A stretch of 64,000 nucleotides of DNA, taken from Cristatella mucedo (lineage: Eukaryota > Bryozoa > Phylactolaemata > Cristatellidae). The stretch covers positions 2,286,501 to 2,350,500 of the forward strand of contig WPIO01000001.1 of the NCBI GenBank assembly GCA_009760855.2. The letters run 5' to 3'. Below, piece by piece: positions 19,913 through 30,725 of this stretch. The notes under the pieces are model-generated. The model did not search any database. It was not told the DNA's origin and was given only the letters and a program-made list of their open reading frames with translations. Both the position numbers and the translations under genes were made by a program. Position 1 is the first letter of the stretch. Each line of letters opens with the position of its first letter.

Positions 19913-20680
19913 TTAGATCTTTTTCCAAGTAATATCAAGCATTTTATCAACTATTCCACGGGCATAATTTTTTATCTTATTAAGACTAGCAGGATTACTT
20001 ATTTTATCTTTCAGAAAATCAGTAGCAAATGAATCGTTTAGAGCTCCGCCAAGGCCTAAACCTAATTTTGCTTTTGCTGCCATAACAGCTGCTACAGCCT
20101 TAGCATCTTCACGTACGTAATTTGGTTGACGAGGATCAAGTGCAATTCTAGCAGCAGACTCAGCTAATACCAAGTCTGACAAGTTTCTTATCTCTGTTCT
20201 TTTAGGTTCGGCCATTGATCCAGTTTCAGTGTATTAACTATCGTGCACTAAAGCAGATCTATCTAGATCATTTATGCCTTCATAAGATTCATTCATCCTT
20301 TGAGTGAATTTTGTTCCCGGCCCGGCATATGAGTAACGACCAGTATTGTTAAAACTTCCACCTGGAACAAATTCAGATTTTACTCCTGAAGGAAGTTTCA
20401 GGTGATTTTCACGATTGCCAGTAAGTTTGTATATGAAATCCACTATGCCTGAACCAAGTCTTCTATTACGTTTCAGTTGTTTTAGAGAAAGATTTAATTG
20501 TATGCCAATATTTCTTTACTTACACTTCTCAATTTTATTTAGTTGTGTTTTTGTTACAAAGATAGAAATAGAACTTGATAGATCTTCTTTTTTTAACCTG
20601 ATTGAAATAGGCTTATCAGATTTGTCTATCAAGTTTACTTGATGATCTAATAGATTTAGCTTTGCCTCATGGTATTCAAT
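19913..20680 (-). pseudogene. Parvovirus-like phospholipase A2 domain protein; start lost and two in-frame TAAs
   Basis: 256 codons in one frame. The Ca-binding loop reads SYAGPGTKF and the catalytic helix GINDLDRSALVHDS, followed by TAA (20,234-20,236) and then Y, matching the HDxxY arrangement of viral PLA2s used to breach endosomal membranes. Downstream MAEPKRTEIRNLSDLVLAES and VAAVMAAKAKLGLGLG continue the PLA2 region. The N-terminal third is charged, with another TAA at 20,516-20,518. The expected start codon is ATT (20,678-20,680), directly after TTATAGAA, so the ATG has been lost. The two shorter ORFs at 20,234-20,443 and 19,913-20,215 are pieces of this gene. Not viable as written. 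Confidence 0.8.
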
Positions 20681-20736
20681 TTCTATAATAAATTAAATTT
20701 TATTTAAAGACAAATAAAACTTTTAAATATTAAGAA

Positions 20737-21290
20737 ATGAATCAAGATAAAATTGCTGCATTGAGAGAACGTATTATTGAATTATTAGCATATAACGCTT
20801 TTACTGGAAAATTTACCTGGAGAGTGGAACAGCAAGATCTGGAAGCGAAGCCGGAACAATAAATTCTACTACTGGATATAGACATATTTGTATTGATGGA
20901 AAAATATATAGATCACATCGATTAGCCTGGTTGTTGGTAACAGGAAAAATGCCATTACATGAAATCGACCATATCGATAATAATAAACTAAATAACTCTT
21001 TTGCTAATTTGCGTGAAGCAACTAGATCAGAAAATATTAGAAATAAAGGAATAAGAAGAAATAACACTTCAAAATTTATTGGTGTAAACTGGAATCCGCA
21101 TAATAAAAAGTGGAGATCACGCATTGCAATAGATGGAGTTAGATATCATTTGGGATACTTTGACTCTGCAGAGAAAGCTGCTGAAGCACGTGACATTGCT
21201 GCAATACGTTTGCACCTAAGTTTCGCTAGACTCAATTTTACTTATAGTTTAACAGAACATTACAAAATAGTTAGACATACGGACTTTTAA
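20737..21290 (+). pseudogene. HNH homing endonuclease with AP2 DNA-binding domain, one frameshift
   Basis: Start ATG 20,737 (MNQDKIAALRERIIELL) after ATTAAGAA. It shifts frame near 20,820-20,860 and is open from 20,931. The HNH part has HRLAWLLVTG, HEIDHIDNNKLNNSFANLR and EATRSENIRNKG. The AP2 part has SKFIGVNWNPHNKKWRSRI and GYFDSAEKAAEARDIAA. This HNH_3 plus AP2 architecture is common in phage and large-virus homing endonucleases that copy themselves into homologous genomes. It sits between the PLA2 gene and a membrane-protein gene and is absent from the older element, as expected for a mobile gene. Confidence 0.88.
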
Positions 21291-22378
21291 TTTCTACAGC
21301 ATTTTTTCAAATCATCTCTTAGTTTTAATACTTCTCTATGTATTTCTTCTTGCGATTCACCTTGTGCATTAAGATTAGCTAACAGCATTGCGCTCTCTGC
21401 TTTATAATTACAGGTCTTTTTTCCTCCAATCGTACTACTTTCTCCTTTTTTAATGTCTTCCTTTAACTCATCTGAATAGCTTACTCCTGATACTTCTACA
21501 AGTTGTTTTCCAGTTTTAAGATAATCTAACCTGTTTTTTACCTCTGAGTTTTGCACTTTGTCACTCAAATCAATATCAATGTTTCTATCAAGTAATTCTA
21601 TCATATTTTTTATGCATGTAATTGCATTCTTTAGTCATTCACTTTGTAAACTCAAAGCACTCATTCGTTCCTCATGCGTATCCATTTTCGGCGCTTTAGC
21701 TGTATACATTGTTGTATCAATAATTTTCTTAATCAATCCTGCTACTGATACTGCTATTGAAACACCTAAACCAATACCTCCAATAACAGAAGCTATACTT
21801 GCTATGAGTACTGGAATTGCAGGCAGAAATCCACCTGATCTTACTTCGAGAAAGTTCTTTTTCCACGCAAGAGGATCTAGTTAAGCAGCGCTCCAACTTA
21901 CTTCCTCTCCGAATGTCTCTGAAAGAAATTTACTAGGATCTAAGTACCAACCAGATTTAGCTCTTTCAGCTTCTAGCAAAATCTCGTTTATGTAAAAGCC
22001 AACCTCTAAAGAAGCAACAATTTTTGACAGTCCTTTTTTTTCTGCAATTGATTTCCAGAAGACATTGCCATACTTTCCAGAAGAAATATCATCTACGATC
22101 TCTTTTATAAATAAATCAAGATCTACAATTCCTGTTATTCCTGATAGAAATCCTCCAAGTGCTTTTGTAGTAGTTCCAATTACTTTGAATACCTACAAAA
22201 CTTTTGGAACAATAGTTGCAATCTTGTTTGATGCGTGCAAACTAAGTTTCCTTGCAATCTTAGGGGCAACTTTTATAATTGCTTTTGATCCTAGTTCTGT
22301 TGCTGTGGTTGTTCCTGATAATACTTCTTTAGTTGTATCTAAGCCAGATTTCAGATCACCGCCTTTTATTTTCTTCAT
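21287..22378 (-). pseudogene. Large membrane-associated protein, three in-frame stops, no frameshift
   Basis: 364 codons in one frame starting MKKIKGGDLKSGLDTTKE. In-frame stops: TAG 22,193-22,195, TAA 21,881-21,883 and TGA 21,635-21,637. Middle block IKEIVDDISSGKYGNVFWKS. A hydrophobic Gly/Ala-rich stretch at about residues 178-215 includes IASVIGGIGLGVSIAVSVAG, probably one long or two short membrane segments. The C-terminal part (21,287-21,604) is helical. The older element has a counterpart at about 44.65-45.5 kb that appears to carry CAA where this copy has TAG and TGG where it has TGA, showing these stops are recent mutations. Function unknown; possibly a membrane-active virion protein. 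Confidence 0.7.
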
Positions 22379-22388
22379 ATATATAAAA
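22379..22388. promoter_or_regulatory. 10-bp divergent promoter (ATATATAAAA)
   Basis: Only ten AT bases separate the minus-strand ATG (22,376-22,378) and the plus-strand ATG of fibre 2 (22,389). The TATATA core must serve both genes or lie inside one of them. The role is inferred. Confidence 0.6.
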
Positions 22389-23245
22389 ATGGATAATATA
22401 AGTAAGATTAATGGACATATTTTTAGCGATCTTGATGCTTATGGAAATAGCATTACAAATCTTGGTTTTCCAGTAAATGATGGAGATGCAATAAGATTAG
22501 ATTATGCTCTTAATTCAAACTTTTTTAATACTGTTGCAACTAATGTTTCTGGAGAAATAGCTTCTGTTTCTAATTTATCTGACTTACTTTCAAAGAATAG
22601 TGCAAAAATGTTATCTCAGTTAAACTGTATAAACATCACTGGTATATCTGGAAGATCTGCTGATGGAACTGTCTATCAAGATTATAGGCCTTAAAAAATA
22701 ATAAACTATGGATTATTAAAAAGTATGTCTCAAGTTTTTAATGGCAACTCTAATAGTACTCTTGATCTAGGATCAAACAGAATTACCTCTTTGAAAAATT
22801 CAGATGTTGTAACAAGACAATCTATTGATTCTTATAAATTTTCTACTTTGTATTTAAGGCTTACTGGTTTTACAAATGCTTCAACTATTGTTCCTTTAAA
22901 CATATTTAATATTAATGTAAATGGAACTGGAACAGAAAGTTCTAATTGAAAACAACTCCTGCAGACATTGCAGTTTTTAATCAGCAAGGAAATATAATTG
23001 GTTATGCAACACCTTTAAAAACTTTTGCTGCTGGATCAGTAACAAACTTTCAAACAGTTTCTAGCATACTCTGGTGTTCTAATACAACTGGAGTCTTTTT
23101 AGAGCTAACTAGTGATAACACTTATGGCGTTTCTGGTACTCTCCTTTTAGTAATAAATATCGATGGATCATGTACTTATATGATTAATAATCTTACAGTT
23201 GCTAATTATATTACATATATTGATTTTATTATTACTATTGTATAG
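22389..23245 (+). pseudogene. Fibre-like protein 2, one TAA and one frameshift
   Basis: Begins MDNISKINGHIFSDLDAYGN, directly after TATATAAAA. The fibre repeat signature is present (NSITNLGFPVNDGDAIRLDYA; TLDLGSNRITSLKNSDVVTR). TAA at 22,692-22,694 interrupts the frame. The older element appears to have a Leu codon there (RPLKLMNYGLL). A shift near 22,945 leads into the C-terminal domain, which ends with TAG at 23,243-23,245, and that TAG lies inside the next gene's TATAG motif. First of three tandem fibre genes. Confidence 0.75.
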
Positions 23246-23246
23246 A

Positions 23247-24108
23247 ATGTCGCTTGGATATCGTAGAAAAGGATCCAGTAAAAAAAATTATATTCTTAAG
23301 ACTGGATATATTATGAATAGATCTTATAATATGAATCCGAATCTAATAAAAAATCTTGGAGATCCTGCTGATTCTACAGATGCTGTAAGCAGAAAATATA
23401 TAGATACAAACTTTGTTACAAAAGTATCTAGAGGAACAACTGCAGATGGAGATCTTGATATGAATAATCATAGACTGATAGATCTTGCAAATCCTGTTAG
23501 ACAAAGTGATGCTGCTACAAAAGATTATGCTGATACGAAACTATCAAAATCTGGTGGGATTATTGCCGGAGATCTAGTTGTAATGGGATCATTAAATGTT
23601 GCTACGCCCGATTTAAGTAACCTTGCAACTGTTGCATATATGGATGCTAATTTTGTAAAAGTTAATACACCACTGAATATGCCTTTGAATATGAATTATA
23701 ATCCAATAATTGTAATGTCCGATCCTGTAAAATCCAAATGATGGCGTAAATCTTGGATATCTACGAAGATCATTTGGAAATGCTACAATTGTAAATTTTA
23801 AAGGAACTATGGACGGTTCACTGACTACTCAAATATATGACAAAACAGTTAATGGTAGATGGATTACTAATATTTCAGACATAACAATTCGAAGAGGTCT
23901 ATTTGTTATTGGAGTGACGTATGAAGTTGCTGGAATAACAAAAGTACTTATGCCACCGCCATCAACACTAACAACGCAGAGTGATGAGTTATATGATAGT
24001 TATATATTAGATCCTAGTAAAAAAATAGTTGCTACTTCTACTTTTATATCAGGATCAGGTTTGTTAGATAAAGAAATAAATGTTAATATTTATGTAGCAA
24101 TATTATAA
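23247..24108 (+). pseudogene. Fibre-like protein 3, one frameshift
   Basis: ATG 23,247 after TTGTATAGA; starts MSLGYRRKGSSKKNYILKTG. Three or four shaft repeats: NLIKNLGDPADSTDAVSRKY, GDLDMNNHRLIDLANPVRQS and a further MPLNMNYNPIIVMSDPVKS unit. A shift near 23,735 (AAATGATGG) leads to a C-terminal head (NGRWITNISDITIRRGLFVI, KVLMPPPS) similar to that of fibre 1. The stop TAA (24,106-24,108) shares its last A with the ATG of fibre 4. Confidence 0.78.
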
Positions 24109-25144
24109 TGTTAAGCAGAAAAGATTTACAAATGATTGTGACATTAGATATGAATGAAAATAGAATAGTAAATCTTGGAAGCAATATAGACTCATTAGAA
24201 GCTGTTGGAAAATCATATGCTGATAACAATTATTTAAGAAAAGATTCAGATCAGTTTATAAGAGGAAACATATCAGCAAACTCAAAAAAATATGTTAATG
24301 TAGCAAATCCAATTAATAGAAAAGATATTGCAACAAAAGAGTACACTGATACAAAGGCAGATTCTGGAAAAGATTTAACAATAACTGGCAATTTAATAAT
24401 AAACTCAGCATTACATATTTATGGTGAAACAAATTTTGGTATAAAAAAGATGATGTTAATGGAATATATCTACGTCGTGATACGGTTCGTAATTCTCCTG
24501 GTTCTTTATCTTTTACAAAAATAGAAAATTTAGGAACTTATGATGCTTCATTAAGTTATAATCAATATCTACCAGATGGTAGTAATGCATATTTAGCTAG
24601 ATTATCTGATATACAAAAATTACCAATAGATTTCATGAAATTAACATTGAGAATAAAAGATATTTATGAGAGAGCTCCTATGATGTCAGGTCCTAGAACT
24701 AATCCTATGGCGGTAAGCTCTTTTAAAGGTGAAAATATATATTTATATACCTTAGAAAAACAAATAACTAAAAAATCAATTGTATTAAAGGATGTAAACC
24801 TGACTAGAGTAAATTATCTTGATGTTAAACTACAATTTACTCTAATGTTTTCTCGTATGGTAATTTTAGTTATAAATTACTTTCATAAGTTATACTCGCC
24901 AAATTTCTTTGTTTCTAATTTTCTTACTATTTCCTATTATGGAGTTGAAAATAATTATATGTTATTATTAAGTGATTATATAACACAGTTTGACTTCTAT
25001 TCTAATAATATTGTCATAAATATCAATTTTCCTGTTCTAAGTTATAATAATCTAATTACTCCAAGATTTTCAGATGTTATTGAAATTAATTTAGCTAATG
25101 TTTTTATACAGTACCTGGAAAGCCTAACTCCTACAGATGATTAA
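24108..25144 (+). pseudogene. Fibre-like protein 4, one frameshift
   Basis: ATG 24,108 overlaps the upstream TAA (TAATG). Shaft repeats at TLDMNENRIVNLGSNIDSLE and KKYVNVANPINRKDIATKEY. A slip in an A6 run near 24,448 moves the frame. The distal part reads SYNQYLPDGSNAYLARLSDI, then a unique C-terminal domain at 24,635-25,144 (VILVINYFHKLYSPNFFVSN; ending SLTPTDD). The heads differ between the four fibres, as expected if they bind different receptors; that is inference. Confidence 0.72.
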
Positions 25145-25511
25145 ACTCTAAACTTTCTTTAATAAACTCTGTTGGTACACTACATTCTTTTCCTGTCAAT
25201 TGTTTTGTTAACTCTATTTTTTTAGAGTATATGCTTCTGATTTCAGACTATTTATCTTATCTATTTTTAAATCTTTGAGAAACTCTGAAAAGATTGATCC
25301 ATCTCTAACTTTTGTAAATATATATGTCATTTCTTTTTCTGAATGACCTACTCTTGAAAGCTTTATATTCTAAAACAAGTTTTAATGCTTCTAATAGTGT
25401 ACTTCTGATATCTTCAATTCTTCGCATTGGATATGAGCAAATTTTTATATTAGTAAACTGTTGACCTTGTGCTACTGTTAGACAATCTTTATTTCTAGTT
25501 TCTACATTCAT
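25131..25511 (-). pseudogene. Small unrecognised protein, about 125 codons, two frameshifts
   Basis: ATG 25,511 follows TTATATAGAA. Open at 25,305-25,511 (MNVETRNKDCLTVAQGQQFT, YPMRRIEDIRSTLLEALKLV). Shifts near 25,350 and in the A6 run near 25,225 move the rest (TYIFTKVRDGSIFSEFLKDL, LTKQLTGKECSVPTEF) out of frame. The end overlaps the convergent fibre-4 stop. A relative is near 48.6-49.05 kb. Function unknown. Confidence 0.6.
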
Positions 25512-25530
25512 TTCTATATAAATAAATTAA

Positions 25531-26028
25531 TTATAAAGTTGTTGTAGGAACTGTATTAAAACCTGGATCAGCTAAAGCCGCAAGTGTTGCCTTTTGTCTA
25601 GCACTAGTTCCATCAGAGATATCAGGTAGAATTGCATAACATTCATCCTTAACAATTTCAGAGATATCTGGTTTAATTCCTGCAACACCTGATATAACTG
25701 TTGAAAGTGTTGGTAGCTGACTAGCAATCCATGTAGTATAACTAGAGATTTCTCCAGGTGTATCAAGAAGAGTATCAACTTTTGATCTAACTGTTGCTTC
25801 AAGGTCAGATGTTATACTTGCTATTCCAGAATCGATTACCTTTTGTGCTTCAATATCGCACTCATCAATATAAAACTTTTTAAAAGATGTATCTGTCCTA
25901 ATTGAGATATCTGAGTCGAGTGTTTGTTGATCATAAGCAGTCATTCTAGACTTTACAAGGTAATCAACATATGCTTTAAGGAGAGTTGAAGATGTGGCAA
26001 GATTTGGATCGTTTACTTCTGTCGACAT
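25531..26028 (-). CDS. Unrecognised 165-aa helical protein, intact
   Basis: One of the few intact genes. ATG 26,028 follows TAATATAGGAA. Acidic and helical: VDYLVKSRMTAYDQQTLDSD, EISSYTTWIASQLPTLSTVI and VKDECYAILPDISDGTSARQ. The older element has a clear relative at about 49.05-49.62 kb (IKSYSTWIGSQLPTASTLIC), so the gene belongs to the family core and not to host DNA. No known domain. Confidence 0.75.
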   Translation of the reverse strand: MSTEVNDPNLATSSTLLKAYVDYLVKSRMTAYDQQTLDSDISIRTDTSFKKFYIDECDIEAQKVIDSGIASITSDLEATVRSKVDTLLDTPGEISSYTTWIASQLPTLSTVISGVAGIKPDISEIVKDECYAILPDISDGTSARQKATLAALADPGFNTVPTTTL

Positions 26029-26031
26029 TTC

Positions 26032-26331
26032 CTATATTATTATAAAAATATACAAAATTAAAAAATCTGAACACTGTTTAGTTTTTGGAGTTTTTGATTT
26101 TTTTTCTGCTTCCATCAACATCTCATTTATTTTACTTCTACATTCCATTAGTTTATCACGTGTATCAAAAATCTTAACTAGAACACTAATATACGAACTA
26201 TCTAAATCTGGAATAAGCTTATCAAGTGAATGCTTGACAATTTTTTGATCAACTTTCTTTAATTTTTGTAGACAAATTTTAAGAGCCATATCTCTTGACT
26301 GTTCACAACTAAGAATTCTTGAAACATCCAT
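26032..26331 (-). CDS. Unrecognised 99-aa helical protein, intact
   Basis: ATG 26,331 follows TTATATAGA. Lys/Asp-rich helices (ALKICLQKLKKVDQKIVKHS; FDTRDKLMECRSKINEMLME). The hydrophobic last residues (LILYIFIII) come from the AT-rich motif region and may be a frameshifted tail. Its stop lies 3 bp before the next gene's ATG. A counterpart is at 49.72-49.96 kb. Confidence 0.65.
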   Translation of the reverse strand: MDVSRILSCEQSRDMALKICLQKLKKVDQKIVKHSLDKLIPDLDSSYISVLVKIFDTRDKLMECRSKINEMLMEAEKKSKTPKTKQCSDFLILYIFIII

Positions 26332-26352
26332 TCTATATAAATATAATTTTTT

Positions 26353-26565
26353 TTATAGTTCATCTTTTTCATTTACGTAATCTACACCTTTTTCAAAACA
26401 GAATGCTTGTTCATAGCCTTCATTAGGATCGTATTCACCTTCATCACTACTGTCTGAATATTCTGACTCATCTTCTGGCTCGTAATCACTGTCTTATTCA
26501 CTTTCAGTTTCTTCAACATGTTCAGTTTGTTCAACTTTTTCGTTTTCGATTTCATCTTTTTCCAT
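26353..26565 (-). pseudogene. Very acidic small protein, 70 codons, one in-frame TAA
   Basis: ATG 26,565 after TTTTATAGAA. Reads MEKDEIENEKVEQTEHVEET, SE, TAA (26,494-26,496), then DSDYEPEDESEYSDSSDEGE and ends GVDYVNEKDEL. Dominated by Glu, Asp and Ser, without a globular domain. A decayed counterpart lies near 50.0-50.2 kb. It could be a DNA-mimic or a transcriptional activation tail, but nothing beyond composition supports that. Confidence 0.6.
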
Positions 26566-26590
26566 TTCTATAAAAATGAATTTTATTTTT

Positions 26591-26758
26591 TTAATATAAA
26601 TTTATTCCTGCCATCTCAAAAATTAACTCTTCTTCTGCTCTGTCATACTCCATTTCTATTTGTAATTCATGTAACTCTTTTGTTGTTTCTCGAATATCTT
26701 GTTCAAATTTTACTTTTGCTTCAGATTCAATGATTTCTTCACTCTTTCGTTTTGGCAT
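26591..26758 (-). CDS. Small charged helical protein, 55 aa
   Basis: ATG 26,758 follows TATTATAG, the element's start motif. Reads MPKRKSEEIIESEAKVKFEQ, then a continuous helix (ETTKELHELQIEMEYDRAEE) ending AGINLY. The first 20 bp overlap the 3' end of the polymerase gene in a different frame. The motif and the intact frame argue for a real gene. Confidence 0.6.
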   Translation of the reverse strand: MPKRKSEEIIESEAKVKFEQDIRETTKELHELQIEMEYDRAEEELIFEMAGINLY

Positions 26759-29700
26759 CTATAATAATAGCACCAATATTGCAAGTATTACATTGTCCTG
26801 GATTTAGATTGTTACTCAATGCATCAGCAATTCTATAGTGACCATAAGCATAACTGCAAATACCACAGTCTAACCAGTGTCGTTTTGAATCAAAGGCAGA
26901 TAGTGCTTTTTTTGTTTGTGTTATAGTATAAATATGATGATTTCTTGTTTGAAATCTCGATTGATTGCGATAAATATCTTCTCCAGTCTCAATACATCCT
27001 AAATAATCTGAATGTGATAAATATTTCTTTACAACATCCTTTTTTGTACCTTTAGCTTTCTTTGCTGAAGACTTCACTTCTATACCATTATTTGCTGAAA
27101 CTGCTATTTGCATAGAATATAATTTTGGTCTTAAGAAAACTCCCTTATCTAGTACAACAGAATTCTCTATCATAATTCCATTTTTATCTCTAATGAAATC
27201 TTTTGTTTCTGTGTCAATTGTATATTTATCTGCTATCTCATATTTAAATTTTCCTAAGCTTCCTTTATTTATTACTATCATTTGCTCAAATCCTTTTTAA
27301 TTTGAACACCTTGATTTTTTGGATAACCAGAAAGATCTAGATAATCTATATAATTCTCGAAGTCCTTATAAACATCCTCTGTATTTATCTTCATGACTAA
27401 AGAATCAGTATCAGTATATGCAAGTGTCAACGCATCTCCGTAATTATCTTTCATTGTGTTATAATAAAAGTCTTGCATTACTAATTTTGATATCTCAAGA
27501 ATAGCAAAGCCTAAGTAAATAGGTTTGTTAAGATATACTTCAGGCTTTGTCGTTTCTATTCCAACAAGATCCAAATTGATGTCTTCTATCTTTAAATCTT
27601 GCACTCATAACTCTTTTATTTGATGTTTCAACATCCTTGTCAAACTTTAAATCGAATAACTCAATGTGTACTCTCTCTCTCTCTTACATTTTCGATTGTC
27701 TTTCCAAAGAATGCATTATTTTTTAACTTATAATATTCTTTTTCAAACTCATCTTTTGCATCTTTTCTTTTCTCAATGTTATTTTTAATATAACCACTCA
27801 ACCAATTGCTTTGTGAAAAACTCACTATTCTCTGTATCTTTGTTAATATATAGCCTCTTTCTAAGGCAAACTGTAAATTTCTATAGTGAATTATGTACTT
27901 TTCTCTTGGTTTCAGATCACTAATCAACTTCTCAACTTTACTTTCATGATCATCTTTAGCTAAATTTTTATTTTGATTATATGAATACTCATCTTTTGCA
28001 ACTTCTCTCTTAATTGGTAAAAGAGGATAATCAGAATAAACATTATGTAAATCCTTTGGACAGTGCATGTCAACCTCAAAAGCATAGCCAGTCTTTGAGT
28101 TTTCTTTTATTCCTAGTGTTTTTTGTTTGTAAATGCTTTCATCTGCTTCTCATCTAAAAACTTAAAATTACTTGTTGGTAGGAACTGAGTCATCGCTGTT
28201 GCATAAAGAGAATTTGCGTCAACATAGAGTAGCCAACTCTTATTCTTTGTGCTAACATAATTAGATGCCATTTGGTTGTTAGCCTTAACATGCCTGCAAG
28301 ATGTTTGTGTTATACCTCCTCTGATTGCACTCTCAAAGAAATTGAAGTCTTCAAAGTTTGATAATAAATCTAATCTAACTTTTGAAAATCTTAAATCTGC
28401 ACACCAAGTTAAACCAGGAGCAGTAAAGAAGTTGGCAGGATCCAGGCCATCAATTCTTTTTGAGAGATGTCTAAAATGTTGAAAAACATCAGCTAGTTGA
28501 AAAACATCCATTGCGAGATAAATATCACTATATTTTTCTAATGTATCTTCAGTTAGTGGGTCAATCTTCTTCATTAATTTCCACACTTCTTGCGCTCAAT
28601 CATAATCCTTTTCTTCAATGTTGCTGTCATTCAAAGTGCTAAAAAAAACATTTTATTGGAGGCAAACTTGTATCTTGTAGCTTTGAGAAAGAATCAGCAT
28701 ATTCACAGGGAAAACTTCCCTTTGCTGATAACAACTCAAAGTCTTTATCGCTAAGCATTGAGAACTTCTCCCTAGTATATGTTAGTGGTTTCTCTGACTT
28801 AACAACATTTTTAACTAAGTCTGGTAATCCTTTATTCATCAGCTGAAGTGAATCTCTAAAACTAAGAGCTCCAATTTCAATGTTTATATATTTTTCCATA
28901 TTATTTGCAATTACGCTTTTTTAAGTTTTTGACCATGAAACTCTTGAACTAACCAGTGCGAATCATATCCTTTTAGATTATGTGTAAATACAGGAAGCTT
29001 AAACTTTTCTGGGTTAATACTAACATTGAGATTACACTCGTTGTGTGCAGCACCTCGGTATTTGCCAGTAAGATGACAGTGATCTAAAACCTTATCATCT
29101 TTTAAATCTAAATTGCAAATATAACAGGCATTTGCCGAGTTGTATGCCTTACTCTCTTCACTAGTCATAGTCTTATAATCGTATTTCATATACTTAGGAA
29201 GAATCTCTCTCAATTCTTTTTTGATTGAATCTACTTCTTCTAATAGATTCTTGACTAACTCTCTTACATTATTTGGTCCCTTTAGAAACTTAAAACTTTT
29301 TCTTTCTCCTTTGTAGTTTATAATTGTATATGCGCTTGAATATGGAATGTGTTTTTGAAAAGAACCTTTTGGAATGCTACTATCTTCCTTATCAGTCTTT
29401 CTTACATCACTGAGCAAACATTCAAAGTCTGCATAAGCAACAAATGGACACCATAATGTTTTTGAGTATTCCTTAAAGTAACACTTTTCTCCTTCCTCGG
29501 GCATTTTTATTCTAGACCTGCCATCATTTCCCTTCTTACATGCATCAATATGTTGTGCAAGTTTATCTTGAGAATAAAATCTGCAGATACATCTCTTACA
29601 AGTTAGTTGAGTGCCAAATCCCTTTGAACTTCTGCAATGTCCATTAAAATTCTTAATGATTACATAATGAGAGACTGTCTTATCTTCATTGCTATATAAA

Positions 29701-30725
29701 AGAAGATCTAAGTGCTTCTCATTTTCCTCATCAACTATAAGAAGCGGACTTAAATCTTTGCTGCAATACGTATAAACATTTATTGTAATGTCAAACAGTT
29801 TTGCTAAAGTAGGTATGTCTGAAATACTTAACGCTTGAGAATGTCCAGGTCTTAAATTAAACAAGTTTGTCAAAGTAGGAATAAGATAATTATATTTTTC
29901 AAAAAGTATCTTATTAAGGTCTGCAATTGACTCTGGATTATTGTCTCTAGGATGAAGATATCTTAGTACACACCACAATGCGCAACAGTTATCTGATTCA
30001 TTCTTTATATTCAAGGTTGATCTCTTTTTCTCTAATCCTTTAGGCATAGGTAAATAACTCCCTCCAAAACGATGTCTAAAATGAGTAAACTTTGCATATA
30101 AAGCATTAATTGCAGACAGGCTCCAACTAGATACTTTCTCTAGCCATTCTTCAATCCTCTCCTTAAAAGAAGCGAACTGCATTTTAATAATAGACTCAAT
30201 ATTACTAGACCTATTTATCTTTACATTAGGTATGCCAGAAAATGGCTGATAGCAGAAAGCTCCGTTTTCTGATTCTAGAATTGGAGATACAATCATTGTA
30301 ATTTTTAAATCTTTCTTGTTCTTGAGTATGTTCCTTATCACTCTAATAAGTCCATTGGCAGTTCTATCATAAACTTGATCAAAGTCTATTTCACCTCTAT
30401 CTAAACCAACATACTCATAATCCATAAACTTACCATCAGATGAAGTTTTGCCTAAAAACCAACCATTCTCCTCAATTCTCATTAATCTTCTTGATTCTCT
30501 TCCAAATGACCATTGCATATTCTTTACTTCTTTACTTTTGATAGGAATTTCTACTTTTGTATTTGGAATAACTTGCAAGCTAGATATCATTTTATCTAAA
30601 CTAGCCTTTGAAAATGGATACTTAGGCAAAAGCCCTGTTCTTTTTCGTACTTCTTCTCTAACACGTCTAGCGTGATCGCTAAAATTTTCACCCTCACGTC
30701 GCATAACATAATTATTGTTAGACAT
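26739..30725 (-). pseudogene. Protein-primed family B DNA polymerase, several frameshifts and one in-frame TGA
   Basis: Replicates the linear genome using a protein primer. About 1,320 codons. The start at 30,725 follows TATATAGTATACGAT. The segment 28,911-30,725 has an N-terminal domain with TLNIKNESDNCCALWCVLRY, a C2H2-like finger (CKRCICRF..HIDAC), exonuclease motif I (YADFECLL) and motif II (HNLKGYDSHW). Later segments hold exo III (DYD-TGA-AQEVW, TGA at 28,596-28,598), motif A (DANSLYATAM), motif B (KLKNNAFFGKTIENV), catalytic motif C (AYTDTDSLVMK) and VVLDKGVFLRPKLYS. Shifts lie near 28,905, 28,640, 28,090, 27,680 (inside an AG dinucleotide run), 27,605 and 27,280. Inactive. Confidence 0.93.

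Noticed and set aside
20415-20642. Plus-strand ORF over the PLA2 gene
   Set aside because: Antisense shadow of the PLA2 N-terminal region, which is open on the minus strand apart from TAA.
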